Made by a program: the position numbers and the translations under genes | Shown: piece after piece, positions 33,885-46,709 of the stretch | Numbering within the stretch: position 1 is the stretch's first letter | How the letters are laid out: each line of letters begins with the position of its first letter | From: Vigna angularis | Lineage: Eukaryota > Streptophyta > Magnoliopsida > Fabales > Fabaceae | DNA: 64,000 bases | Assembly: GCF_016808095.1 (NCBI RefSeq) | Contig: NC_068971.1 | Location: 19,456,501 to 19,520,500 of the forward strand | Direction: 5' to 3' | The notes under the pieces: generated by a model | Database searches by the model: none | What the model was told of the DNA's origin: nothing | Seen by the model: the letters and a program-made list of their open reading frames with translations, nothing else

Positions 33885-34440
33885 CTTGACGTTAATTGTT
33901 TACAGACACGTCGATCAATAAAGACATCGACATCTAATATGTGAATAAATAGTATATTTAATGGAAGATATGGCGTCTACTTAAGGGGAACAAGACATAA
34001 CTTTGACGTCTAATTATGTAGAACGACGTTACTTGTTGTTTAAAGACATGTCATGTAGTAATGAATTCGACGTGTAATATTTGAATAAATATTTATATTT
34101 AAAGGAAGATTTAACGTCAACTATAAGGGGAGTGGATGTAAAATTGACGTCAAATTATGTAGATCGACGTTACCTATTGTTTAAATACACGTCGAGTAAT
34201 AACGAGTTCGACGTCCAATATTTGAATAAATATTTATATTTAAATGAAGATTTAACGTCAACTATAAGGAGACTGGACGTAAAGTTGACGTCGGGTAGAA
34301 GGAGGTTTGATGTAAATTTAACATCAATTTTATGGGTGGATGACGTTACCCTCGCTGAGCTAGAGAGAAGCTCGCCCTCACTGAACATCGATCAGTACGA
34401 AGTTTGACGTTAACATACAATATGAATGTCGAATAGTGTA
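33885..34440. repeat. GACGTC-rich tandem repeat, ~140-bp unit
   Basis: Anchors TTGACGTTAATTG (33887), CGACGTTACTTGTTG (~34024) and CGACGTTACCTATTG (~34165) are about 137-141 bp apart. Each unit contains ATATTTGAATAAATA and several GACGT/ACGTC pentamers. A short plus-strand frame across it (34081-34407) is a by-product of the repeat. Confidence 0.8.
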
Positions 34441-34855
34441 TAATTCGACGTCACATTCAATGTTTTTTTTAAAAAAAACTGGGTTCTTTTTCGCTCATTT
34501 AACCAAACCTGAAATACAGAAACCAGTTTTCCAATTCACATATTCACAGAATTAATTAATTAATTTAAACCATGTTATCATCAATTCCAATTAAATAGTA
34601 AAACTAAAAGACTACAAATGCTATGATCAAAACAAAAAGAACCTAGTTTTCCAATTCGTATATTCACAGTATTCATCTATTCATAGTTTAAATGATTCTA
34701 TTATCAATTCATCCACTCAAAAAGTTGCACAAGTAAAACTAAAAGCTAAGAAAATGCAATTATCATCAAAATGCTACCAAACTTTAAGGTAAAACCTAAA
34801 GTTATAGCTATTTAAAATGTTTATTCAAATATTATGCCCATTCCTCTCTTATCTT
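34441..34855. other. AT-rich stretch, nothing recognised
   Basis: No coding signature. It lies between the repeat array and the last recognisable exon of the CACTA second ORF and is probably part of that element. Confidence 0.4.
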
Positions 34856-36223
34856 CTTTATTACTGCATCCGACAATGTAGAGGTAGTGTTGAACCGTTG
34901 CAAAATCAATGAAACTTTACTATTACATTCATTTTAATGTGAAAAGTTTATTGATATTTGTAAGATTTTCAAATGTAAATTTCTACCTCAGTCCAATCTG
35001 TTCTAATTTCTGCTCGGATGATTGCCTTCATCCATGACATGATGTAGTCTCCACATGCCTAAGAATCATTTTGCTTGTTACACTAAACATGTGAGAGAAC
35101 TTAGCCAAATGTAATGATTTAAATTTGACTACGAAAATTAATGGTTAAAGATCAACGAATTCCATCCTTAGGATATATAATTTCAATTTTTGTCCTAGCC
35201 ACAACTCTAAACAAATTTGAATTATTTGAAACATTAGGAACATAATTTAATATATTAATTTCATAATGAATTGATATGAATGAATGTAATACTTACGTTT
35301 ATAACATGGACTTCAATTTCGATTTCATCTTCCTATGAAGAGAACAAAACCATACAATTTGCGCCTTTTTTGGAATGATTACCATTAGTTTCCAATGGCC
35401 CCTATCATGTACCAACAACTAGTGAGTTTATTGATTAAAATTTATATAAAGTTGACAATATTGGGAAACACATACACATATATGATTTTCTGGAATCTAA
35501 TGTGTTTCCAGATGGTTGAATGGTTTGAGGTTCAAGAAAGCCATAAATTGACGCCTGACCTGAATCTACTACGATGGTGTCCATGTACCTATAACAATAA
35601 AGTTAGGTATATTTATTAAAAAGTAATAATACTAATATACAAATTGGAAAATAACAATTAAAAAACTTACATGCACCATAGTTGTATGCATGAAAGGTTC
35701 AACATTCTTTCTCTAGCAACAATCTCCATTGCATCATTGAAATCAATATACAATGGAATATGGCACTCGACGCTTAACTCCCACTCCAGTTCTATCGGTC
35801 CTTTTTTCAACTTGACTAATCTCGAGGTCAATATGGATAAAGGATCATCATCATCTTCTACTTCCTCATGAGCCTCATTCATAGGTTGAGCCATTGGTTG
35901 TTTCTCAGGACGGTAGAACTGCGAGTCACATTTTCAAAAGTTAGGAATCATTTAATTATAACTTGAAGATTTTAAATAATAAAAATAAGAATATAATATC
36001 GCTGGTGGGCCAAAATATGGCATGATCATAGCCTTAGGCCAAGCTATAAATGTGCTTAAGGCCTCCCCCACGAATTGGATTTCAGATGTAGGCACTAGAA
36101 CTCGAGCTTGGGGTCTCTAACTTCATCAATCATGATTCGCGTGTGAGTGGGCAATAAAGGAGCACCACGAAGGGTCTGGCCTTTTGCAATCTATCATCTC
36201 ACGGCCACTATGCGCGGAGGATC

Positions 36224-37563
36224 TATTAACACTTCGGCAAGTGTATCGAATCGTATCAGGTAATAATAAATGGTAAGACCAAGTATCGTTTCCCTAGAGA
36301 CTCATGACCTAGACATTCATGTGGTTTCTTGACTAATTAAGACTTGTGAACAAAATCATAGTTTTCATAACGCAGAAAATAAATATGAATGCAAGTTTTG
36401 ATCAATTGACTTGAAGAATGCATAGGTGATTGATATAAAATGTGGAATGATTATGTTGTTGGGGTTTTCGACTTATCATGCCCACTCTCATGTATCATGA
36501 ATTCATCTTCTTCATTAATGTTAATGCCACTTTCTAATTTACCTTAAACCCGATGTCTCAATGAAGAAAGCGTACTCTTAATTACTAGTTCACAATGTCT
36601 TGTATCCCCAACAATTAATTATGCATTACATTTGCACATAAGCTTAAAGGTAGCCAACCCTCCTATCCCTATGTCTAGGTAATATTGCTTTTGGGAGAAT
36701 ATCCCCAGTTCTAGATTTTCCCATATGTGTCCATATTGACAAAATCAATAATCACGCAATTGAATGAGTGAAACAAAACATGCATAGAGCGTAGAGGAAA
36801 AACCATAACAATTAATGAAGTAATTAAGCATTTATAATATAAATCAATTCAATACATTAGAGTTTCAAAGGATTGCATCGTTTCTCCAACAACAATGGAG
36901 GTTTAGTTCATCATAGACATGGTGAAACTAAATGAAAATGTGGAAAAGAATGAAAGATAAAAGCCTAAAAGTTGAAGATTGGAGCTTCTGCATCCAAAAT
37001 CCGCCTCTGAGGGATGAAAGGAGTGTGTTTTTGCCTCTTTCTGTCAAAAGATATGAACCCTAGGTCGTTCAAAACCTTAAATAGTTCATAAAAGTAACAT
37101 AAACAGGTCCAAGCCCACGTCGTCAACGCTTAGTACCCCAAAAGGGCATCCCGCGGTAAGTGCGGCACTCAAATGACGCTCAGTGATGGCGCTCAAGCAT
37201 GAAACAGTGGTTACAAAACCAAATTGGCGCTCAACAATGGCGCTCAGGCATGAAACAGTGGTTGCACCTCTAACGTGGCACTCAACGCCTCAAAATGATG
37301 CTCAGTACTATCTATGATTCTTCTATTTGCCACTTTTCTAGCCTTTCCTGACTCCAACTCATTGCTACTTCAACTTCTTCATCCAATTCATCTTAATTCC
37401 TGTCAAAACAAGGAAAACTAAGCATAAAACCAATAATACCACCTTTAACTCTCTTATTCTCACAACTTAAGCAAAAACATGATTTCAAGCTAGTTTCTAA
37501 GTCATAAAGGATTTTTTAATATCAAAATTAAGTATAAAAATAATTGTTTTTCAACCGTTATCA
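36224..37563 (-). repeat. Athila-type solo LTR in the CACTA second ORF
   Basis: Reverse-oriented member of the 7312-8634 LTR family: shares CGAATCGTATCAGGTAATAA at its left and the complement of the hairpin start at its right (…TTTTTCAACCGTTATCA). Flanks GGATC (36219-36223) and AGATC (37564-37568) are a one-mismatch target duplication. The CACTA protein frame continues on both sides. The left ~50 bp of the LTR appears deleted. Confidence 0.82.
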
Positions 37564-38294
37564 AGATCCTCATCAACCAAAAACTCATACTGACAAGTCT
37601 AATAAGTAGGATCTACATTCAAGCATGAGCCTTTGGTGCTCACATGAGGTGCGGTGGGATCATCTATGGCGACATCCTCCTATTGTTGTTGTAGTTGGGA
37701 CATCATCTAAAGTTTTTCTTCAAAAAGCTTTTGATATGCTGCTTCTTGTTGTCGGAAGCGTTCATTAATGCGCTCCTCCATCTCGAGTTGCCTTAGGCTA
37801 CTAAGCGCTTCCTCACTCATGGCCACTTTGCTTCGTGGTTTAGGGCCAAAGTAGTCCCTCAATCCAATAGCTCCTCCAACAGCGCGCACACGACCTGGAT
37901 GGTCTAGCCGACCTGTGGCTGCTACTAGGAGGTCCTCCCTGCCTTTCCCCACAAATGTGCCTTGAGTCTACTGCTTAACCATCTCATACTGCATATAATA
38001 ATGAACTTAGACACATAAAAAAGTTTGTTACATAAAATTTATATGAACTCTAGTAATTAGTTAAAAGTTTCTACTTATAATTCTCTAGGATATCTCTTGA
38101 GCCGACTGGGATGTATACTAGCCATTGGCCTTGTTCCGTGCAGCCTTCCACAATTCATGCCTAGCTGGTGGAGGTGCTAGGTCAGGTGACTCAAGACCTA
38201 AAGCCTCATCACAACTTTTTTTCATCTTTTTCTCTAATAATGCATAACCACCACGTGATAATATGTGTAGTGTATCATTAAGTCTCTTCTTGTG

Positions 38295-39858
38295 TGATGA
38301 GAGGGTCGCACCTCACACAAAAGTTGTGCATAAAAGAATGCAGTATAGACTAGGCAGTGACTCCTAGGTCGTCTCTCAAGGACCAATTTGGGTTCTAGTC
38401 TCAGATCACACACGGAAAAAGAGATTTTGAAAGTGTTTTTGCGATTGCGGATGAACTTGAATAAAACACGAATGCAAACATAAAATGTAAATAAAAAAAA
38501 ACGATATCAAATACAAAATTAAATCATTGGTCTATTAAGCTAACATTACAACTAAATCAAAGAAACTTGTATGACCCACTCAAAAAGCAATTGATAAAAT
38601 AAAAAAATTAAAATAAATAAAAATAACATATTATTCAACTAGAATAGAAGAAGCTACGGTTAAGCCATGAAAATGGAACGTTGATTGCAGTAGCTTGCCA
38701 CCCACTTCCATCATCGAAAACAATAATCTAAAAAGAAAATTTCGTGAACAGTGAGCTAAAAAAAATGAATACGCTGCTTCCAAACTAAATGCATTTAAAT
38801 GTATATGGTATAAAAGATTCTCGGTGCTAGCATTAAAACATAATAAATCAACAAACACATCTATTTAAAACCAAACAAAACCACTGCTTAAGCAAAGCAA
38901 ATCCTAAATGAAGTCAGCACCGAAATTTTTAAAGCAAGCCACATAATAAAATGCAAATAAAGTTTTTGCTGGTTTCTTCTAAGTGAAAATCACCATTTAA
39001 ATCACTGTGCTTCTAACAAGAATGAAACGTGTTTCTCCTAGCCAAACCGTGACACCTCCTTTCCAACTCCACGTGTGCACCGCTGCACATTCAGCTGAAC
39101 GTTCCCATGCTTCTCACTGTCCCATTCAATAAAAACTTCTTCGAAGAAAGTACCTGGAGGTGGCGGCTGGAGCCCTCCAAGTGTGCCCCTGGACGTCTCC
39201 TCAACGTGGCTGCTTGATCATGGGTTGTGACCATGTGCGTGGAGTGAAGTGTTGCTGGACACTCCTTCTCTCACGTGGGCCTCTTCCTTGCTGCCACATG
39301 CTGGATGCGCAAATGTTGGACGTGGAGGCTGCTGGACTTTGCTTCCAAGCTGGACCGTGAGAAGTTGATAGAAAATGAAGCTCCGCGTGAATTGTTGGAT
39401 CCTTCTCTCCGTAGCCTTGTTGGACCAGACCAAGCAAATACTGTGTGCACCTCCCTTCCAACACTGGACAACATCTTCTTATTTTCTTGTGGGCCGTATA
39501 CGTGTGCTGATGCCTGGACGTCTATCTCCGTGTGCACCCCCTCTCCAAAGCCAAGCTCATAAATTACCTCATGCACCTCCAAAAAGTAAATTCACACCTC
39601 TCTCTCTTTTTAGTTTAAACAAAATTGATGTCACATTTTCTTTTGACCTCCAAAATGTCCCAAATATTATCCAACAATTTTCCTACAATTAATAATAAAA
39701 ATAATTAGCTTAAATAATTCAAATTAATTAAAATAAGAATTTTTGGTCAAATTAAGCACAATTAGCAAAAACAGAAAAATACCGGACATTTAAGCACAAT
39801 TTCCTGATTAATTCTAGCACAATAAGCTAAGTGAAGTGAATAAAATATTGACTCATCA
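38295..39858 (-). repeat. 3' LTR (minus sense) of gag-only gypsy element
   Basis: TGATGAGAGG…GACTCATCA. Contains a GC-richer block (39050-39560) with G-box CACGTG at 39070 and 39272. The many 66-103-codon frames in that block recur in the other LTR and are not genes. Confidence 0.93.
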
Positions 39859-39875
39859 AAATAGACCACACTTAG
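39859..39875 (-). other. Polypurine-tract region of gag-only element
   Basis: On the minus strand CTAAGTGTGGTCTATTT immediately precedes the 3' LTR; AAGTGTGG is the purine-rich core. Confidence 0.55.
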
Positions 39876-41150
39876 TCTTTTGCACTCCTGGGCAAAATCA
39901 AGACGCAAATCAGGGAATAGTTCAAGGGACATCAGGTGTACGACACAAACTCAGAACACAGAAAAACAAAAACTCGTAAGGAAACAAACAAAATTACATA
40001 GTTCTCAAGATATCTGGATAAAGAAAAGATGTAGACAATATCCAACACATAATCACAGAAAGCAGATACTCATGAAATTCATCCAAGCAATTCAAGACAT
40101 GGCAAAATGATCAATCAGCTCAAGAGGTGAATCAAAAGTAACAAAACCTCACAGATGCACTATCAGTGTTTCTCTCAAGTGTTTAAGGTAAATCAATGTC
40201 ACTCAATGCACTCAAGAAAGCAAACACAAATAGACTTGGCAAGCCTCTAATATCAATACTCAAGCACATACGCATATTCAAATCAAAAGGTCTTTTCATG
40301 GTTGTAATGGGGCCAAGGACAAGGCAGGATATATCTGGATAAGAAGCTACAAACCATAAGGAACAGAGGAGCAATGGGGAACAAGTGTAAACACATTCAA
40401 ACACACCCACAACCTCTAATTCCCTCCTCTTCTTGACTCCATTATTCACAAATTTTTTATTTTTCTCATTTTTTTTTTGCACTTTTTTTTTTTTCATTCT
40501 ATCTCTTTTCTTTTCTCTCTTTATCACACAACTATAAGAGACAAGATATAAATCATATTTCTAAAAACAAAACAAGAAGAGGAACCAACTAGCCAATTTA
40601 TCAGAATCCCCAAGAAGACCACACTTGTTCCCAAAACACTTCCAAAGCTCCAAAATTCCCTAAGGTTAAGGTAATCATGGTTTTTCACTTAGGGCTAGTG
40701 TATGAGCATTCAAAACAAAGAAATGGGGGAAAGTGTAGGCTCAAAAAGGGTTTTCAAAGGATTAGAACAAGGTAGGCTTATTTGGCTAGAGAGGCTCAAG
40801 AACAAAACTGCCTTTATCACTTCCAAACATGCATATCAATCAAGAATTATCAACAAGAGTCAAGCCAAGGCATATGTGCAAGCAATCAAGAAACATATCA
40901 CACATAAGAAAGAACATAAAGTGGCTCAAATTCTCACACAAGGCATTTGTGTCACAATCAATTCAACTCTCAAACATCATGATCATCTTCCCAAGCAGAG
41001 AAAAGCAAGGATTTCAAACATATCAGAGTATTAATGAAGTGAAAGACACATCTACAACCTAAACAAAGTCCAGAAATCAAGAGAAACATGTAAAACTGTA
41101 CACAAGACACGACAAAAATAACCTAGAAAAGAAAAAAAAAAATTACCCAA
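39876..41150 (-). other. Non-coding 3' interior of gag-only element
   Basis: No pol domain on either strand. Contains an A-rich tract on the minus strand (40440-40530) and, at 40281-40318, a segment resembling 11441-11486 of the other Athila-like element. The 40702-41034 plus-strand frame runs antisense to the element and is not supported. Confidence 0.55.
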
Positions 41151-42455
41151 TGATAACAGTTGAAAAACTGTTATTTTCATGCTTAAAATTGATACTAAAA
41201 GCAACCTTTAGACTTAGAAACTAGCTTGAAATCATACTTTTATCCATATTTTCAGAAATAAGAGAGCTGGACAGGTTTATGCTTGATTTCAGTGTTTTTG
41301 TGCAGGTTTTAAGGTGAATTTAGTGAAAGAAGTGAAGAATGAGAGAGAGGGAATCAGAAAAGGAATCAAAGAGTGAAAAAGGAGAAGCCGAAGTCACCGC
41401 TGAGCGGCACTTTACCGTTGAGCGGCACTCAGAAGGTCACGGGAGGTCCGCTGAGGGGCAAAATGGCCGCTGAGGGGAAGAAAAGAGACGCGCACTCACC
41501 GCTGAGCGGTACTTTACCGCTGAGCGGCACACTTATGGGCTTGGGCTTAGATTTTTTGTAATTTTAGAATAGTATATAAGCTTTAGGACGTCCTAGGGTT
41601 TGTATCTTTGGCAGAAACGAGGCAAACACTCTCTCTTCCACCCCTTTGAAGGAGGATCTTGGATGCTCAGGCTACCTCTTCACCTTTATTGGGTTTATTC
41701 TTTCATACTTTCATTGTAATTCATTTAGGTTCACCATGAATATGGTGAACTAAACTTTGTATGTTTGTTGGGGAATCAATGTAATCTCTTGAAGCTCTCA
41801 TATATGGAATTTATGCTTGCATCTTAATCTAAGATTTATGCTTTCTTTCATCATTAGTTAGGGTTTTTCCTCTTTGCTTAATGCTTGCATAGTTTAACTC
41901 ATTCAATGCATGATTATTGGTTTTGTCGATACGGGCACGTACGGGGAAGTCTAGATCCGGGGAATTTCTCCCAATATTATATTGGTTGTCGTTAAGCTCC
42001 TGCACTTATGAACTAATCATTAGGAATGCTAGGAATTGTATGAACTCGTGATTAGGGAGAAGCCATCTAGAATGGTACTTTAGAGAGTGGCATTAACAAT
42101 GATGATTTGAATGTTGAATTCCTAAAATGTATGAGAGTGGATGAGATGAAATTGACCCCCAACAACATATTCATTCATATATTCCATTGAAAGTGTTTAT
42201 CTTTTGTCTTTGCCATTGATCAAACTTCATGCATACATGTTTATTTTGTTTTTCGTCTTGCATATAAAAATCCAAATATTTCGTTTGTAAGTCCTAGCTA
42301 ATCAAGAAATCACATAACTAAACTAGGCCGTGAGTCCTTTGGGAAGAACGATACTTGGTCTTACCAAGTTTATTACTTGAACGATTCGGTCATACTTGCC
42401 GATTGTGAAATAAGTTTGTGACATCATATTTTGGTGCTTACAAATTTGTCCATCA
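41151..42455 (+). repeat. Athila-type solo LTR nested in the gag-only gypsy element
   Basis: 1305 bp, TGATAACAG…GTCCATCA, same family as 7312-8634. Flanks CCCAA (41146-41150) and ACCAA (42456-42460) are a one-mismatch target duplication. Paired CCGCTGAGCGG motifs lie at about 41397-41415 and 41497-41525. Its frame at 41373-41561 is LTR sequence, not a gene. Confidence 0.88.
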
Positions 42456-42636
42456 ACCAAGAAAACAAAAACTAACAAAGAAAAATAAAAATCTCCCCCA
42501 ATAGACCACTCTTAAACTACACAGTGTCCTCAATGTGTCATAAGCATAAGATCAGAAATCATAACAGTCAACAGATCATGGACAAGTGCAATAAAAGTAG
42601 GGAAAAGGGGAGAAGAGAGAAAGAAAACTCCCCTGA

Positions 42637-44241
42637 TCATGGTGGCAGTTGCCAATTTTGGACTTTTAGGGAGATGTCTTCCACCACAGGATCCAGCAAG
42701 GAAGTTTTGAGGACGAACTGCTTCATCCTCCAAATCTGATCTAGCAGTGAAATGTTTTCCACAACTGGATCTATGCAGTGATTGTTGATGAGCAGGTTCA
42801 GCAGGTGCCTGTTGATGTTGAAACTTTCGTGAATGTTGGCACCTTTGTCTTCCAGCATGGGTGCATGTTGGTCAAATTCATTTGTACCTCGTGCAATAGG
42901 GTTAGTGCAATGTGGTTCCAAAGAAATAACATGCAGGGGTATAACACCCAAATTATCATATTGAACCTCAGATACATCCTCAGAACATGAATCAATTTCA
43001 AAATCACAAGCAATATCAATAACAGACTCAGATTCATGTTCAGTGCATTGAGAATAAACATTCGGATGTGATATCAAAAAGTGGTTCTCATCATGCACAG
43101 AGGGAGAATTAAAAACATGCTCAGCAACAATATGATCATCAACGTACCTCTCAACAGCATAATCATGAACAACATAATCATGAACATAATCATCACAGAC
43201 ATAATCATCCTGAGGTATGCTTACCTCCTCTTCCTTGAAGATTGGTAGAGTGTGGGAAGATGAAGGTGGTCTACCTGGTTCAGGATAGCTGCTTATTTCT
43301 GCCTGCTCCTCAAAATAATCATCAGTCTCCTCAGGTGGAAGGGTAGGGACATAGGATGATGGGAAAGTAGATGGCACAGTAGTAAGCTCATGACTCTTCT
43401 CCCCATCTTCTCTGTTGATGCCACTATCATCATCATCTGGAATCTGAACAGTCTGAAATGGTAACTCTGAATCTTGAGACTGTTCCTGATTTAATTGAGT
43501 AGCCATCTGCCCTATCTGGTCATTCAAGCTCTGAATGGACGCTCTGGTCTCTTGCTGAAACTGCAGGTTCTGCATGGTCAACTGCTCCAATAACTCCTGC
43601 AATGTAGGCTCAGAAATAGAAGGTTGAGGAGCTATTTCGGCAGAAGCATCATATTGCTGACTCTAATATTGCTGGACTAGTGGAGGCATGAAAGTACTCT
43701 GGAATGGTGGTTCTTGATATTGATGTTGTGGAGCATTGTACCATCCCAAGGTAGGGTCATTCCATCCAAGACCGTTGTCGTATCCATCTTGCACATGGGA
43801 GAATTTGCTCAGAAATTTATGCTCAAGATCTTCCCATCTGGTAATGGATCCTGGAGGAAGAGAGTCTTTCCAATCTTTTGCTGCTCTTTCTAATGAGTGC
43901 GGGAATGCCCTTAAGAAAACTAGATTGTCCGGGACATTTGGAAGTTTCATTAAAGAGCAGATTCGATAAAACCTATCCAAATGTTCATGTGGGCATTCAT
44001 CTGCAAGACCATAAAACTTGGGCAACAAATTCATCAGTCCAGTGGTGAGAACTAAATGATCACCATCCTCATTAGGTGGAACCGGCTCCCAAAGAGAGCT
44101 CTCAGAAGTTGGAGGATGGGTCATATTGTTCTCAGCATAAAAATCAGCAGAATTAAAATCAGAGTAACATGCAGAAGGAGAATCGTAATTAGAGGCACAA
44201 GCAAAAGAAGCAGTATTCACATAATCAAAATAGGTAGACAT
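42637..44241 (-). pseudogene. gag polyprotein of gag-only gypsy element, one in-frame stop
   Basis: Starts at ATG 44241 a short distance after the primer site. Residues ~60-140 match the plant Retrotrans_gag domain: LLPKFYGLADECPHEHLDRF, then FLRAFPHSLERAAKDW and WEDLEHKFLSKF, the usual capsid-like core of Athila/Calypso gag. At 43661-43663 a TAG interrupts a Gln/Tyr-rich linker (…QQY-stop-SQQY…). The frame then continues to 42637 with a predicted helical segment (LLEQLTMQNLQFQQETRASI) and a long acidic, Tyr/Asp-rich tail. No zinc knuckle, protease or polymerase follows. If the TAG is a single C-to-T change from CAG, the original was one ~525-codon gag. The element is probably packaged by proteins from autonomous relatives. 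Confidence 0.82.
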
Positions 44242-44394
44242 GGTGAAAGAAGAATACTAAAAATCACGAAACAAATAAAACACAACACATTTATACATGC
44301 AACACGCACACACAAAACAGAACATAACATCACAACACAAGACAAAACACAACACACACAAACACAACAAAAAGACCTAAGACTGAACCGTTGG

Positions 44395-44412
44395 TCCCCG
44401 GCAACGGCGCCA
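44395..44412 (-). other. Primer-binding site, tRNA-Asp, perfect
   Basis: On the minus strand TGGCGCCGTTGCCGGGGA, three bases from the 5' LTR; exact complement of the plant tRNA-Asp 3' end as I remember it. Confidence 0.92.
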
Positions 44413-44415
44413 TTT

Positions 44416-45979
44416 TGATGAGAGGGTCGCACCTCACACAAAAGTTGTGCATAAAAGAATGCAGTATAGACTAGGCAGTGACTCCTAGGTCGTCTCTCAA
44501 GGACCAATTTGGGTTCTAGTCTCAGATCACACACGGAAAAAGGGATTTTGAAAGTGTTTTTGCGATTGCGGATGAACTTGAATAAAACACGAATGCAAAC
44601 ATAAAATGTAAATAAAAAAAAACGATATCAAATACAAAATTAAATCATTGGTCTATTAAGCTACCATTACAACTAAATCAAAGAAACTTGTATGACTCAC
44701 TCAAAAAGCAATTGATAAAATAAAAAAATTAAAATAAATAAAAATAACATATTATTCAACTAGAATAGAAGAAGCTACGGTTAAGCCATGAAAATGGAAC
44801 GTTGATTGCAGTAGCTTGCCACCCACTTCCATCATCGAAAACAATAATCTAAAAAGAAAATTTCGTGAACAGTGAGCTAAAAAAAATGAATACGCTGCTT
44901 CCAAACTAAATGCATTTAAATGTATATGGTATAAAAGATTCTCGGTGCTAGCATTAAAACATAATAAACCAACAAACACATCTATTTAAAACCAAACAAA
45001 ACCACTGCTTAAGCAAAGCAAATCCTAAATGAAGTCAACACCGAAATTTTTAAAGCAAGCCACATAATAAAATGCAAATAAAGCCTTTATTGGTTTCTTC
45101 TAAGTGAAAATCACCATTTAAATCACTGTGCTTCTAACAAGAATGAAACGTGTTTCTCCTAGCCAAACCGTGACACCTCCTTTCCAACTCCACGTGTGCA
45201 CCGCTGCACATTCAGCTGAACGTTCCCATGCTTCTCACTGTCCCATTCAATAAAAACTTCTTCGAAGAAAGTACCTGGAGGTGGCGGCTGGAGCCCTCCA
45301 AGTGTGCCCCTGGACGTCTCCTCAACGTGGCTGCTTGATCATGGGTTGTGACCATGTGCGTGGAGTGAAGTGTTGTTGGACACTCCTTCTCTCACGTGGG
45401 CCTCTTCCTTGCTGCCACATGCTGGATGCGCAAATGTTGGACGTGGAGGCTGCTGGACTTTGCTTCCAAGATGGACCGTGAGAAGTTGATAGAAAATGAA
45501 GCTCCGCGTGAATTGTTGGATCCTTCTCTCCGTAGCCTTGCTGGACCAGACCAAGCAAATACCGTGTGCACCTCCCTTCCAACACTGGACAGCATCTTCT
45601 TATTTTCTTGTGGGCCGTATACGTGTGCAGATGCCTGGACGTCTATCTCCGTGTGCACCCCCTCTCCAAAGCTAAGCTCATAAATTACCTCATGCACCTC
45701 CAAAAAGTAAATTCACACCTCTCTCTCTTTTTAGTTTAAACAAAATTGATGTCACATTTTCTTTTGACCTCCAAAATGTCCCAAATATTATCCAACAATT
45801 TTCCTACAATTAATAATAAAAATAATTAGCTCAAATAATTCAAATTAATTAAAATAAGAATTTTTGGTCAAATTAAGCACAATTAGCTAAAACAGAAAAA
45901 TACCGGACATTTAAGCACAATTTCCTGATTAATTCTAGCACAATAAGCTAAGTGAAGTGAATAAAATATTGACTCATCA
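44416..45979 (-). repeat. 5' LTR (minus sense) of gag-only gypsy element
   Basis: Pairs with 38295-39858 at a constant offset of 6121 bp along most of its length. G-boxes CACGTG recur at 45191 and 45393. Confidence 0.93.
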
Positions 45980-46709
45980 TTGTGCTGGGAGGCTATCATT
46001 TTCTCCTATGAAACAATTAAAATTATTAAGCATAAATCATAAATTAGCATCTTCTATGACAAGAGAAAAATATTAAAAAACATACCTACCAGTCATCAGA
46101 AAGTCTAGATGCTTTAAACTGCACCCACTCCTCCTTAGTTATTTTTTTATATTTTGCACAAGGAGTGTCGTTCTGTTTAGAGCCAAAGACGTATAGATGT
46201 GTCAGTCTAGTCTTGAAGTCCCTCCATCGGACTATGGGATAAAGACTTTTTCCTTATCCTCTCATCATTAGGAATATTCTAATTTTGCTGTTAAAAACAA
46301 AATTTATGTTAAAGCATGTTCAACAAAAAATAAGTCAATGATGGAAGTAAAACATCTTAAACATACAAAAATAACCTGCCATAGTAGATTTTTCTCAACC
46401 TCTAGGACATCATCCAGACAGTTAACGACAATAGAGACATGTGTTTTTGCCAATGTGCCCAAGTAACTCCTAAATTTTTCTGCATGTGCCCCTCTAGGAG
46501 CACCCGATCGGGGATCAAACTCCACCGTCAACTTCTACTCTGCAACCCGATGGGATGTGACCTTAGGCATCCTAGTCACATATCTACCACGTCCTCCCGT
46601 CCGACCTGATCCAAAGCTCGTCATACCTGTTTACAAAGAATTAGTAAATTAAAGTTAGAACAGACAAAATAAATAAATTGTCTAAGTAATTAAAACAATA
46701 AAAAGAAAC

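Larger units (their letters stand above)
38295..45979 (-). mobile_element. Non-autonomous gag-only gypsy (Athila-like) retrotransposon
   Basis: Two 1564-bp direct repeats (38295-39858, 44416-45979) flanked by a perfect target duplication TTGTG (38290-38294, 45980-45984). Orientation is minus: a perfect tRNA-Asp primer site abuts the right LTR and a purine tract abuts the left one. The interior encodes gag only, plus a solo LTR insertion at 41151-42455. LTRs differ at only about fifteen to twenty positions by eye, so it is a young insertion into the old CACTA element. No pol, so it depends on a helper. Confidence 0.93.
34856..46624 (-). pseudogene. CACTA second ORF (Transposase_24-like, Ulp1-like C-terminus), interrupted
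   Basis: Starts at ATG 46622-46624 with a Gly/Arg-rich segment (in-frame TAG after ~28 codons), then HAEKFRSYLGTLA (46304-46531). It continues left of the nested gypsy with HELWKAARNKANGQY (~38140) and GRLDHPGRVRAVGGAIGLRD (37707-37952), then left of the solo LTR with VGEALSTFIAWP (~36050). An acidic segment and PLYIDFNDAMEIVARERML follow (35667-35894), then YMDTIVVDSG (~35590). Ulp1/C48 protease signatures end it: GHWKLMVIIPKKAQIVWF (~35380), CGDYIMSWMKAI (~35050), and FNTTSTLSDAVIKKIREEW (~34870). The His and Cys of a C48 triad are visible; the residue expected to be Asp (W-F-D-S-L) is Cys. Stops and insertions make it non-functional. Confidence 0.75.

Noticed and set aside
39160..39582. 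Cluster of overlapping 66-103-codon frames on both strands, repeated at 45281-45703
   Set aside because: Both sets lie in the GC-richer part of a retroelement LTR pair; open frames reflect composition and duplication.
40702..41034. 110-codon basic frame on the plus strand
   Set aside because: Antisense to the gag-only gypsy element, no family resemblance.
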